From: Galactobacter sp.
GTDB lineage: Bacteria > Actinomycetota > Actinomycetes > Actinomycetales > Micrococcaceae
Length of the DNA stretch: 12,582 bases
Direction of reading: 5' to 3'
Assembly: GCA_022712075.1 (NCBI GenBank)
Contig: JALAHE010000275.1
Location: forward strand, 1 to 12,582
Shown here: positions 6,196-12,582 of the stretch, in pieces
Layout: every line of letters starts with the position of its first letter
How positions within the stretch are numbered: position 1 is the first letter of the stretch
Made by a program: the position numbers and the translations under genes
The notes under the pieces: generated by a model
The model's input: only the letters and a program-made list of their open reading frames with translations
What the model was told of the DNA's origin: nothing
The model's database searches: none

Positions 6196-7184
6196 TGGTC
6201 GGGCCAACCGGCGGGGCTACCCCCGCGCTCAGCCTGGACGTCGCCTCCGCTGACGAGTGGGCCGACGCGGTCAGCCGCGCCTTCGTCCCGCTCCGGGTCG
6301 GTGCCGCCCCACGTCACTTCTCCGCGAGCCTGAGCCAGCGCGCCCTCGGGCCGAGCCTGCGCCTCACCTCGGTGCGCAGCGACGCCTCCGAGGTCAGCCG
6401 CACGCGGCGCACGCTCACGGAAAACCCCAGCGACGACGTCCTGCTCTCCTGGCAGCGCGCCGGCCACGGCGCCCTGCTCCAGCACGGGCGGCGCGCGGCC
6501 TTCCGCCCCGGCGTCCTCAGCGTCTACGACGCCTCCGCCCCGTACACGCTGCGCTTCGACGGACCCATCGAGCAGCTTGTCCTGCAACTCCCCCGCCGCT
6601 CCCTGCGCCTGCGCGCCGGCGAACTGACGGACCTCACGGCCCGCCCGCTGCCGGCCTCGGCCTCGCTGCGCGCGCTCGTCGCGATGCTCTCCACGCTCCC
6701 CTTCGGGGGCGGCATTCCGATGCCCGACGGCGCGGGCTCGCCTCGGGTGGGCGAGGGCGCCGGGGTGCCGGGCCGGGAGGAGTTCACCGCCGCCGATGTC
6801 GAGGCGCTGGCCGAGGCCGTGTCCGGCCTGCTCGTGGGCGCCCTCCGCGCTTCGTCCGCGCCGGCGCCGTTCGGCGACGAGGAGCTGCTGCGGCTCGCGC
6901 GGCAGGGCCTGCGGGCCGGGCTCGCCGACCCCAGGACGGGCCCCGAGCGCGCGGCCGCCGAACTGAACGTCTCGCTGCGCCGGTTGCAGCGGCTCTTCGA
7001 GCGCGACGGCGACAGCCCCGCCGCCTACCTGCGCCGCGAACGCCTCGCCCACGCGCGGGCGCTGCTGTTGGAGGGCTCGCCGGTCGCGGCCGCGGCACGG
7101 GCCAGCGGCTACCTCGATGTTGACGCCTTCTCCCGGGCGTTCAAGCGCGAACACGGCGCCTCGCCGGCCTCGCTGCGCCCCTGA
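6195..7184 (+). CDS. AraC/XylS family regulator, probable nitrilase activator
   Basis: Encodes 329 aa. The N-terminal part (about 20-165) resembles the AraC-like ligand-binding domain of the AraC_binding_2 type, with FRPGVLSVYDASAPYTLRF (103-121) and EQLVLQLPR (126-134). A Gly/Pro-rich linker (about 171-197) follows. The C-terminal AraC DNA-binding domain (about 226-329) has two helix-turn-helix units: TGPERAAAELNVSLRRLQRLF (248-268), then SPVAAAARASGYLDVDAFSR with AFKREHGASPASLR. The start at 6195 fits the leaderless promoter; the frame is open up to 6036 but that part overlaps the nitrilase start and shows no domain. It is divergent from the nitrilase with 157 bases between starts. By analogy with NitR, an AraC/XylS activator of nitA in Rhodococcus, it likely activates the nitrilase in response to a nitrile-related inducer; that link is inferred. 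Confidence 0.9.
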   Translation: MVGPTGGATPALSLDVASADEWADAVSRAFVPLRVGAAPRHFSASLSQRALGPSLRLTSVRSDASEVSRTRRTLTENPSDDVLLSWQRAGHGALLQHGRRAAFRPGVLSVYDASAPYTLRFDGPIEQLVLQLPRRSLRLRAGELTDLTARPLPASASLRALVAMLSTLPFGGGIPMPDGAGSPRVGEGAGVPGREEFTAADVEALAEAVSGLLVGALRASSAPAPFGDEELLRLARQGLRAGLADPRTGPERAAAELNVSLRRLQRLFERDGDSPAAYLRRERLAHARALLLEGSPVAAAARASGYLDVDAFSRAFKREHGASPASLRP

Positions 7185-7194
7185 CGTCAGTGCA

Positions 7195-7219
7195 TTGAGG
7201 CGCGTTTTTCGCGCCTCAA
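7195..7219. terminator. Hairpin terminator between convergent AraC and IclR genes
   Basis: TTGAGGCGCG (7195-7204) and CGCGCCTCAA (7210-7219) are perfect 10-bp arms around a TTTTT loop, 10 bases after the AraC-family stop. The opposite strand gives the same stem, so it could also act on transcripts from the convergent IclR gene. There is no T-run after the stem in either direction. Confidence 0.7.
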
Positions 7220-7262
7220 AGCGCAGAACCGGCCTCAAAGCTCCGGACAGGGAGGGGCAGGA

Positions 7263-7312
7263 CCGGGCGGGGCCGGGCGGGACGTGAGCCCGGCGGCCCG
7301 GCGGCCCGACGG
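7263..7312. repeat. GC-rich short tandem repeats with a G-quadruplex motif
   Basis: Two 10-bp units CCGGGCGGGG/A (7263-7282) are followed by three 8-bp units CCCGGCGG, CCCGGCGG and CCCGACGG (7289-7312), ending just before the IclR stop codon. The plus strand at 7265-7281 has four runs of at least three G separated by 1, 2 and 1 bases, a classic G-quadruplex pattern. The stretch lies between convergent genes and codes for nothing visible. In such GC-rich DNA it may have arisen by slippage. Confidence 0.6.
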
Positions 7313-7316
7313 CGCG

Positions 7317-8078
7317 TCAGGCCAGGTTCGCCTGGACCGCCGCGGCGGCGCGGTGCAGGGCGGCGGCGATCCCGCCGGGGTCGGCCTGCGGCGACACGTG
7401 CACCACGGCCAGCGCGGCCGGCGCGAGCCCGGGCAGGTGCAGCGGCACCGCCACGGAGGAGAGCCCGGGGATGACCTGGTCCCGGGAGGTCGCGTACGGG
7501 GCGGCGGCCGCCCCCTCCAGGGCCGGGCGCGGCAGCCCGCGCCGCTCGAGCTCGTCGGAGCCCAGCAGCCAGCGGATCGCGGCGCCTGGCGCCCCCACGT
7601 CCAAGGCGTGCCGGGAGCCGGGGCGCTGGGCCACGGCGGCCCCCGCGCTGCGCGGCTCGACCGACACCAGGGTGGTGACGTCGGAGTCGTCGAGCACCGT
7701 CAGGAAGGCCGTCATGCCGAGCTCGTTGGCCAGCGTGGTCAGCTCGGGCAGGGCAGCGGATTGCAGGTCCCGGCTCACGGATCGGGCCAGCGCGGCGAGG
7801 CCCGGCCCCAGGTGCACGGCGCCCGCGGCGTCCCGCACCACGAGCCCATGCTCCTCGAGCGTGCGCAAGAGGCGATAGACGATCGAGCGGTGCAGCCCCA
7901 GCGCCTCGCTCAACTCGGCGATGCTGAGCGGCCCGGCCGCCTCGGCCAGCACCTCCATGACGCGGATCCCGCGCGAGAGGGTCTGTGAGCCGGCCGATCC
8001 GCCGGAAGACCCCCCGGAGGAGCCCCGCACGGCGGACGCCGCCGGGCGGACGGGGGCGCTTTCACTCGTGGCACTCAT
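7317..8078 (-). CDS. IclR family transcriptional regulator
   Basis: Encodes 253 aa from the ATG at 8078. A low-complexity Ser/Gly-rich leader (1-31) precedes the IclR winged helix-turn-helix (about 32-92), seen in SQTLSRGIRVMEVLAE, LSIAELSEALGLHRSIVYRL (51-70) and RTLEEHGLV. The effector domain (about 100-253) includes LPELTTLANELGMTAFLTVLDD and ends with a typical helix. Start 8078 is preceded by AGGGGA about 11 bases away; an in-frame ATG at 8123 would add 15 residues but its ribosome site would fall inside a terminator stem, so it is less likely. IclR-type proteins often sit next to aromatic catabolic genes and act as activators or repressors. It lies downstream of the 3-hydroxybenzoate-type monooxygenase on the same strand, beyond a terminator, and is the best candidate to bind the dyads at 10091-10139. 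Confidence 0.9.
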   Translation of the reverse strand: MSATSESAPVRPAASAVRGSSGGSSGGSAGSQTLSRGIRVMEVLAEAAGPLSIAELSEALGLHRSIVYRLLRTLEEHGLVVRDAAGAVHLGPGLAALARSVSRDLQSAALPELTTLANELGMTAFLTVLDDSDVTTLVSVEPRSAGAAVAQRPGSRHALDVGAPGAAIRWLLGSDELERRGLPRPALEGAAAAPYATSRDQVIPGLSSVAVPLHLPGLAPAALAVVHVSPQADPGGIAAALHRAAAAVQANLA

Positions 8079-8129
8079 GGTGACATTTTCCCCTGTCCCG
8101 CCCACGGCGGCGTCGTCGTGCATTGTGGT

Positions 8130-8156
8130 GTTCCCCGCCCCTTTGGGGCGGGGAAC
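8130..8156 (-). terminator. Hairpin terminator after the monooxygenase gene
   Basis: GTTCCCCGCCCC (8130-8141) and GGGGCGGGGAAC (8145-8156) are perfect 12-bp arms with a 3-base loop, 19 bases past the monooxygenase stop codon. It separates that gene from the IclR gene downstream on the same strand, so the regulator either has its own promoter close by or relies on read-through. No T-run follows. Confidence 0.8.
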
Positions 8157-8175
8157 GCGGGTCCTACCGTGCGCC

Positions 8176-10056
8176 TCAGGCGTGCGGCATGACTCCCTCG
8201 AAGAAGGCGGCCAGCTCGTCCGTGGCGGAGAGCGGGAGCACCTGGGCCACGTACTGATCCGGGCGGACCACCACGATCGCGCCGTCGCGGGAGATGCCCC
8301 GGGCCTCGAAGATGTCGCCCTCGGGGGCGGTGCCGAAGACGTTCTCGTACTGCATCAGATCGAACGCGCCGTAGGTGGGGCGGAAGGCCTCGGGGGCGTC
8401 GCGCAGCTCGAACTCGAGGTGGCGCTGCTGGTAGATGACCTTGGCGTCGAACCACTCGCGGCGCTTGCGCCCGCCGAGGTCCTGACCGACCAGCGGGGAG
8501 GCAGCGTCGGTGGCGAGCCACTCGCCGAGGCGGGACACACCGGAGGCCTCGCCGGCCTTCGGGGCGTCGGCGAAGACGTAGATGCGCCACTTACCGTCGG
8601 CCTCGGCCAGGTGGCCCAGCTCCACGGTGTTGCCCTCGGCGCGGCGGGAGACCTTGTAGGACTTGAAGCGCTTGCCCACGGGGTAGCCCGTGGCGAGGTC
8701 CTGGTGATCGGCGGTACCGCAGACCAGGGAGTTCTTGTACTCGGTCATGAAGCCGGCCGGGAACTCGGCGGTGCGGACGTAGAAGTCCTCGAGCTCGGTC
8801 GGGGAATCGAAGTCCTCGGGACGCTTGGCCATCATGGAGGACCAGGTCATGTCGAAGTCGATGAGGTTCTGCGCGATCTCCTGGCGCTCGCCCGTGTAGG
8901 AGCGCAGCAGCTGCTGCGGGGCCACTCCGAGCAGCACGTGGGCCAGCTTCCAACCGAGGTTGAAGCCGTCCTGCATGGAGACGTTCATGCCCTGGCCCGC
9001 CTTGGCGGAGTGCGTGTGGCAGGCGTCGCCGAGGATGAAGACGCGCGGCTCGCGGGTGCCGATCTGATCCGCCGGCACGTCGTCGAAGCGGTCGGTGACG
9101 CGGTGGCCCACCTCGTACACGGAGGACCAGGCGATGTGCTTCACGTCCACCGTGTAGGGGTGCAGGATCTCGTTGGCGCGGGCGATGACCTCGCTCATGG
9201 GGGTCTCACGGACGGCGTGGTTGTCGTCCTCCGCGACCTCGCCCAGGTCCACGTACATGCGGGTCAGCTGGCCGCCCTCGCGGGGGATGTGCAGGATGGA
9301 GCCGCCGTCGTTGGACTGGATGGCGCACTTGACGCGCCAGTCGGGGAAGTCGGTGACGGAGAGCGAGTCGATGACGCCCCAGGCGTGTGCCGCCTGCTTG
9401 CCCTGGCGCGTGGCGCCGATGTCGCGGCGGATCTGCGAGCGGGCGCCGTCGGCACCGACAAGGTAGCGCGTGCGGACGGCAAACTCCTCGCCCGTCTCCA
9501 CGGTGCGCAGGCGCACCTCGATGGGGTGCTCCTGGGACTCGTCGATCGAGTGGGAGAGGTACTCGATCCCGTAGTTGGGCACCATGCGGGAGGGCGAGTT
9601 GCGCATGACCTCGGCGAAGTACTGCATCACGCGGGCCTGGTTGATGATCAGGTGCGGGAACTCGGAGACGCCGTTGGCGTCGTCCTCGGCCACGGCCGTG
9701 CGGACGATGTTCTCGGGGTTCTCGGTGGAGGGCTTCCAGAACGACATCTCGGTGATGTGGTAGCCCTCGTCGATGACGCGGTTGGCGAAGCCGAAGGCCT
9801 GGAAGGTCTCCACGGAGCGGGCCTGGATGCCGTCGGCCTGGCCCACCAGCAGCTGCTCGGGGCGTCGCTCCACGAGGCGCGCGTCGATGTCGGGGAACTG
9901 GGAGAGCTGCGCGGCGGTGATCATGCCGGCGGGGCCCTCGCCCACGATGAGCACGTCCATGGCGGCGGGCAGCTCGGCGGGGCGGTCGATGCCGATGCCG
10001 GCGGCGGCCTTCACCTTGGGGTCGCCGGTGACGTAGCCGTTTTCGTGGAACTGCAT
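8176..10056 (-). CDS. mobA: FAD-dependent aromatic hydroxylase, 3-hydroxybenzoate 4-monooxygenase type
   Basis: Encodes 626 aa, the length of the phenol 2-monooxygenase / 3-hydroxybenzoate 4-monooxygenase group (MobA of Comamonas is about 640). It would use FAD, NADPH and O2 to turn 3-hydroxybenzoate into protocatechuate. FAD motifs are VGEGPAG (38-44), ADGARSQIRR (202-211) and GDACHTHSAKAGQGMN (343-358). The C-terminal third (about 430-626) matches the thioredoxin-like domain of this group. As I recall, Asp75, Lys247 and Tyr271 hold the substrate in the Comamonas enzyme; here Asp75 (VGQADG), Lys243 and Tyr268 sit at matching places, which supports this substrate over phenol. The start at 10056 has GAGGAGAG 6 bases upstream. 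Dyads upstream suggest IclR control. No ring-cleavage genes are in the window, so the precise substrate stays unproved. Confidence 0.85.
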   Translation of the reverse strand: MQFHENGYVTGDPKVKAAAGIGIDRPAELPAAMDVLIVGEGPAGMITAAQLSQFPDIDARLVERRPEQLLVGQADGIQARSVETFQAFGFANRVIDEGYHITEMSFWKPSTENPENIVRTAVAEDDANGVSEFPHLIINQARVMQYFAEVMRNSPSRMVPNYGIEYLSHSIDESQEHPIEVRLRTVETGEEFAVRTRYLVGADGARSQIRRDIGATRQGKQAAHAWGVIDSLSVTDFPDWRVKCAIQSNDGGSILHIPREGGQLTRMYVDLGEVAEDDNHAVRETPMSEVIARANEILHPYTVDVKHIAWSSVYEVGHRVTDRFDDVPADQIGTREPRVFILGDACHTHSAKAGQGMNVSMQDGFNLGWKLAHVLLGVAPQQLLRSYTGERQEIAQNLIDFDMTWSSMMAKRPEDFDSPTELEDFYVRTAEFPAGFMTEYKNSLVCGTADHQDLATGYPVGKRFKSYKVSRRAEGNTVELGHLAEADGKWRIYVFADAPKAGEASGVSRLGEWLATDAASPLVGQDLGGRKRREWFDAKVIYQQRHLEFELRDAPEAFRPTYGAFDLMQYENVFGTAPEGDIFEARGISRDGAIVVVRPDQYVAQVLPLSATDELAAFFEGVMPHA

Positions 10057-10090
10057 GAGGGCTCTCCTCGCCTCGTTGCGATGCTTGTGC

Positions 10091-10139
10091 GTTCTATATC
10101 AGAACATGCTGTTCGTCTATGGAACTTGGAGAACAGCAT
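10091..10139. promoter_or_regulatory. Cluster of GTTC/GAAC dyads, likely IclR-type operator
   Basis: GTTC-N7-GAAC occurs twice, at 10091-10105 and 10111-10125, exactly 20 bp apart (about two helical turns, same face). Overlapping them, ATGCTGTTC (10106-10114) is inverted as GAACAGCAT (10131-10139), a perfect 9-bp repeat. The block is 35-83 bases upstream of the monooxygenase start and is much richer in A/T than its surroundings. A -10-like TATAGA (10098-10093 on the minus strand) lies within the first dyad. IclR-family sites are short dyads of this kind near aromatic catabolic promoters; that the IclR protein in this window binds here is inferred. Confidence 0.65.
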
Positions 10140-10444
10140 AGCCTCTTGTGGGCCACCTCACCAAGGGGCGTGTTCCGGTGCACGACGGCGCGGGGCCGGG
10201 TTCCGGCGCGGGTTGCCCGACCGGCGCTCAACGGCGCCGCCCCCGAGGCGCAAATCGGCACTTTCCGGGGAGGAACCGGCGCGGACCCGCGGGGCTCGGC
10301 GCGCCAAGGCAGCACTCCAGGTGCGCGCGTCGCGCACACGCGCCGTCGCGCCCTCGTCCTCGCGCCGGTGCGCGCTCGATCAAGCGCAAGCGACGCGCGT
10401 CACGGCAGGCTCGGGATGGCCACCTCCCCCACGAAAGGCCCCGC
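10140..10444. other. Intergenic stretch without a supported gene
   Basis: About 300 bases lie between the dyad cluster and the second hydroxylase. The plus-strand frame of the hydroxylase is open across it from 10148, but the translation is an Arg/Pro/Gly-rich string without domain features, typical of non-coding high-GC DNA. A short hairpin GCGCT/AGCGC surrounds 10377-10382. Promoter hexamers for the plus-strand gene could not be picked out with confidence. No RNA gene is recognised. Confidence 0.6.
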
Positions 10445-11584
10445 ATGCCCGTGCAGCTGACCTCGATCCTCATCATCGGCGGGGGCTTCTCCGGCCTCGC
10501 GGCGGCGATCGCGCTGGCCCAGGAGGGACGCGCCGTGACCCTCGTGGAGCGCGAACCCGAGTGGCGCATGGACGGTGCCGGCATCAGCATCGGCGGCGCT
10601 TCCCTGCGCGCCCTACACGGACTCGGCGTCCTGCCAGCCTTCCTCGAGCGCGGCTACGCGGCGGACGGAACGGACATGCGCGCCCCGGATGGCACGCCGC
10701 TGGCCAGCTTCGCCACGCCCCGGCTCGTGGACGAGGACACCCCCGGCAACGGCGCGATCATGCGCCCCCTGCTCGGCGAGGTGCTCGCGGAGGCGGCGCT
10801 CGCGGCCGGGACCGAGGTCCGCTTCGCCACCTCCCCCACGCGCCTCGAGGAACGCGGCGAGCGGGTGCTGGCCACGTTGAGCGGCCCGGACGGCGAGCGC
10901 GAGGAGGAATTCGACTTTGTGGTCGCCGCGGATGGCGTCTATTCGCGCACGCGCGCCGAGCTCTTCCCCGCCGCCCCGGAGCCGCGCTTCTCGGGGCAGG
11001 GTGCATGGCGCGCGGTCCTGCCCCGCCCAGCGGCCATCGCCAACACGACCATCTGGGTGGGCGGCCCCTCCAAGATCGGCGTCAATCCCATCGACGCCGA
11101 CCGCCTCTACCTCTTTGTCAACGAGGCCTCGCCGGGTCGCGAACGCATCCCGGAGTCGCAGCTCGCACCACGGCTCGACGCGCTCCTGGCTCCCCTGCCG
11201 GATCCGCTCGTGCAGGAGCTGCGCGCCTCGATCGGCCCGGACTCCCTCGTGCTGCACCGCCCCATGGACCAGCTCCTCGTCCCGCTGCCGTGGCACCGCG
11301 GGCGGGTGCAGCTCATTGGCGACGCGGTCCACGCGACCACACCGCACCTCGCGGCGGGGGCCGGGCTTGGCCTCGAGGACGCCCTCGTGCTCGCCGAGGA
11401 GCTCGCCTCCCACGCACTGCTCGACGACGCCCTGCTCGCCTTTGGCGCCCGGCGCTTCGAGCGCGCGCGGATGGTCGTTGACAACTCGGCCCGGCTCGGC
11501 GAACTCGAGGCCTCGCCGGAGGGAGCCGGGGCGTTCGGCGCCCTCCAGGCCGAGTCGATGCGGCTCCTGGCGCAGCCGGTCTAG
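10445..11584 (+). CDS. FAD-dependent monooxygenase (PHBH-fold flavin hydroxylase)
   Basis: Encodes 379 aa, the normal size of single-component flavin hydroxylases (salicylate or 6-hydroxynicotinate hydroxylase-like, FAD-dependent urate hydroxylase-like). It would use FAD and NAD(P)H to insert one oxygen into an aromatic or heterocyclic substrate. Motifs: ILIIGGGFSGLAAAIAL (8-24) with GxGxxG and Glu36 for FAD, AADGVYSRTR (161-170) as the DG motif, and IGDAVHATTPHLAAGAGLGLEDA (291-313, split here by GD and P) binding FAD ribityl. It lacks the C-terminal thioredoxin-like domain of the larger hydroxylase upstream. The start at 10445 has GAAAGG about 6 bases upstream and places the GxGxxG near the N-terminus as usual. 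It is divergent from the mobA-type gene, 388 bases between starts, so joint regulation is possible but unshown. The substrate is unknown. Confidence 0.88.
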   Translation: MPVQLTSILIIGGGFSGLAAAIALAQEGRAVTLVEREPEWRMDGAGISIGGASLRALHGLGVLPAFLERGYAADGTDMRAPDGTPLASFATPRLVDEDTPGNGAIMRPLLGEVLAEAALAAGTEVRFATSPTRLEERGERVLATLSGPDGEREEEFDFVVAADGVYSRTRAELFPAAPEPRFSGQGAWRAVLPRPAAIANTTIWVGGPSKIGVNPIDADRLYLFVNEASPGRERIPESQLAPRLDALLAPLPDPLVQELRASIGPDSLVLHRPMDQLLVPLPWHRGRVQLIGDAVHATTPHLAAGAGLGLEDALVLAEELASHALLDDALLAFGARRFERARMVVDNSARLGELEASPEGAGAFGALQAESMRLLAQPV

Positions 11585-11650
11585 GCGGGCGGTCGCGGAA
11601 CCGACCCTGCCGTCCAGCGTCCGCGGATCAACCTCGCCCGCGGCGCTGGC

Positions 11651-12582
11651 TCAGCCCGCGAGCGCCGCGTGGGCGTCCTCCATGGTCAGGGCGGCGTTGA
11701 CGCCGGCCCCGGCCATGGCCCCGCCAGCGGCGGCCGCCCCGAGCTGCGCCGCCGGATCCGTGGCATTGCCGGCAACCCAGACGCCGGGCACGGAGGTGGC
11801 CCCCGCGAAGCCGGCCTCGACGGCCGTTCCCATCCCGGAGGGGTGCTCGGCGGCCGCGAGGCCCAGGGCCTCCAAGCCGCCCAGGCGCGCCTCCATGCGG
11901 GTCTGGACCACCACGGCGTCGGCCGGCACCACAGAACCGTCGGCCAGGAGCAGGCCGGTCAGCGCGTCGTCGTGCACCTGCACTGAGGCGACGGGCCCGT
12001 CCACGATCTCCACGCCGGCAGCCTCGAGCAGCGCGCGGTCCTGCGCCGAGGGGGCCACCCCATGCGTCACCACGGCGGACGAGGAACCCAGGCGCGCGAA
12101 GAGCAGCGCCTGGTGCGTGGCGTTGGGGTGGCTCGCGAGGATCGCGATGCGCTGCCCGCGCACCTCCCAACCGTGGCAATACGGGCAATGCAGGGCGTCG
12201 CGGCCCCAACGCTCGGCGAGGCCCGGCACCGCGGGGAGCACGTCGACGAGTCCCGCCGCGAGAACGATCGCGCGGGCCGTGACGCTCGAGCCGTCCTCGA
12301 GCCCGAGCGTGAAGCGGCGCGCCGCACCCTCGCCCTCCACCCGCGCGGAGATCACCGTCGCCTCGCGGATCTCGCCGCCGTAAGAGCGCACCTCGGCGCG
12401 GCCGCGGGAGAGCAGCTCGGAGGGTGCAGCGCCGTCCAGGCCCAGGTAGGCGTGCAGGTGGGCAGCCGGGCGTTACGGGGCCGCCCGGCATCAAGGACCA
12501 ACACCCGGCGGTCCTGACGGGCCAGCTGCAGGGCGGCGTTGAGGCCGGCCGCCCCGCCGCCGACGATCGCCACGTCGACGAC
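11651..12582 (-). pseudogene. Thioredoxin-reductase-like flavoprotein, one-base frameshift, 5' end outside window
   Basis: The minus strand encodes a pyridine nucleotide-disulfide oxidoreductase of the thioredoxin reductase type, in two frames. The first frame gives VDVAIVGGGAAGLNAALQLA with VLVLDAGRPRNA (FAD GxGxxG), then turns to nonsense. The second frame resumes with AHLHAYLGLDGAAPSELLSR and runs to the stop at 11651. One missing base near 12464-12468 explains this. The second frame contains HCPYCHGWE, a redox CxxC (codons at 12187-12176), IVLAAG, and GVWVAGNATDPAAQLGAAAAGG, the FAD-binding end. The CxxC followed by HGW/HGY also occurs in GliT/HlmI/DepH-type dithiol oxidases, so it need not be a true thioredoxin reductase. 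An intact gene would be about 310 aa; the start codon lies beyond 12582. As given, only a fragment from GTG 12391 (246 aa) could be made. It converges with the flavin hydroxylase. Confidence 0.8.

Noticed and set aside
10148..10444. A 99-residue extension of the second hydroxylase
   Set aside because: It is Arg/Pro-rich without domain features and would move the FAD GxGxxG motif far from the N-terminus.
7921..11481. A 1186-codon open frame on the plus strand across the mobA-type gene and beyond
   Set aside because: It runs antisense to a well-supported flavoprotein gene and its translation is rich in Gly, His, Val and Asp repeats without domains. Such long antisense frames are expected from third-position G/C in this DNA.
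1..12582. Phage defence, CRISPR, toxin-antitoxin or mobile element content
   Set aside because: No repeat arrays, transposases, integrases, nucleases or small toxin-like gene pairs were recognised on either strand.

Overview
The window is very GC-rich DNA with near-saturated G/C at third codon positions, purine-rich ribosome binding sites (GGAGG/AGGAG type), apparently leaderless starts, a CsoR-type copper operator and a LAXTG (class E sortase type) sorting signal. Together these point to an actinobacterial chromosome, most likely a Micrococcales member; the genus cannot be fixed from this sequence. No rRNA, tRNA, CRISPR array, insertion sequence or transposase was seen.

Layout. (1) 1-2129: a stress or detoxification module. 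A medium-chain reductase and a DUF1304 membrane protein form a minus-strand operon, divergent from a TetR regulator across a perfect 13-bp dyad. (2) 2160-4349: a CopB-type (CPH motif, His-rich N-terminus) copper-transporting P-type ATPase on the minus strand, with a CsoR operator inside its promoter; a 62-bp near-palindrome lies just upstream. (3) 4451-4848: a tiny LAXTG-type surface peptide gene with its own terminator. (4) 4945-7219: a nitrilase (minus) divergent from an AraC-family regulator (plus) that has a leaderless-type promoter, the arrangement known for NitR-controlled nitrilases. (5) 7317-10139: an IclR regulator and a 3-hydroxybenzoate 4-monooxygenase-like flavoenzyme, both minus strand and separated by a terminator; two GTTC-N7-GAAC dyads 20 bp apart lie upstream of the enzyme. 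(6) 10445-11584: a second, smaller FAD-dependent hydroxylase on the plus strand. (7) 11651-12582: a thioredoxin-reductase-like flavoprotein on the minus strand, cut by the window end and carrying an apparent one-base frameshift.

The genes do not form one pathway. The region is a string of small catabolic and stress modules, most with a regulator next door and ended by a strong hairpin. The dominant themes are reactive electrophiles or quinones, copper, nitriles and hydroxylated aromatics. No clearly new multi-gene system is evident. The least explained elements are the 62-bp near-palindrome upstream of copB, the LAXTG gene whose predicted mature peptide is only about a dozen residues, and the possible electrophile-sensing TetR module.
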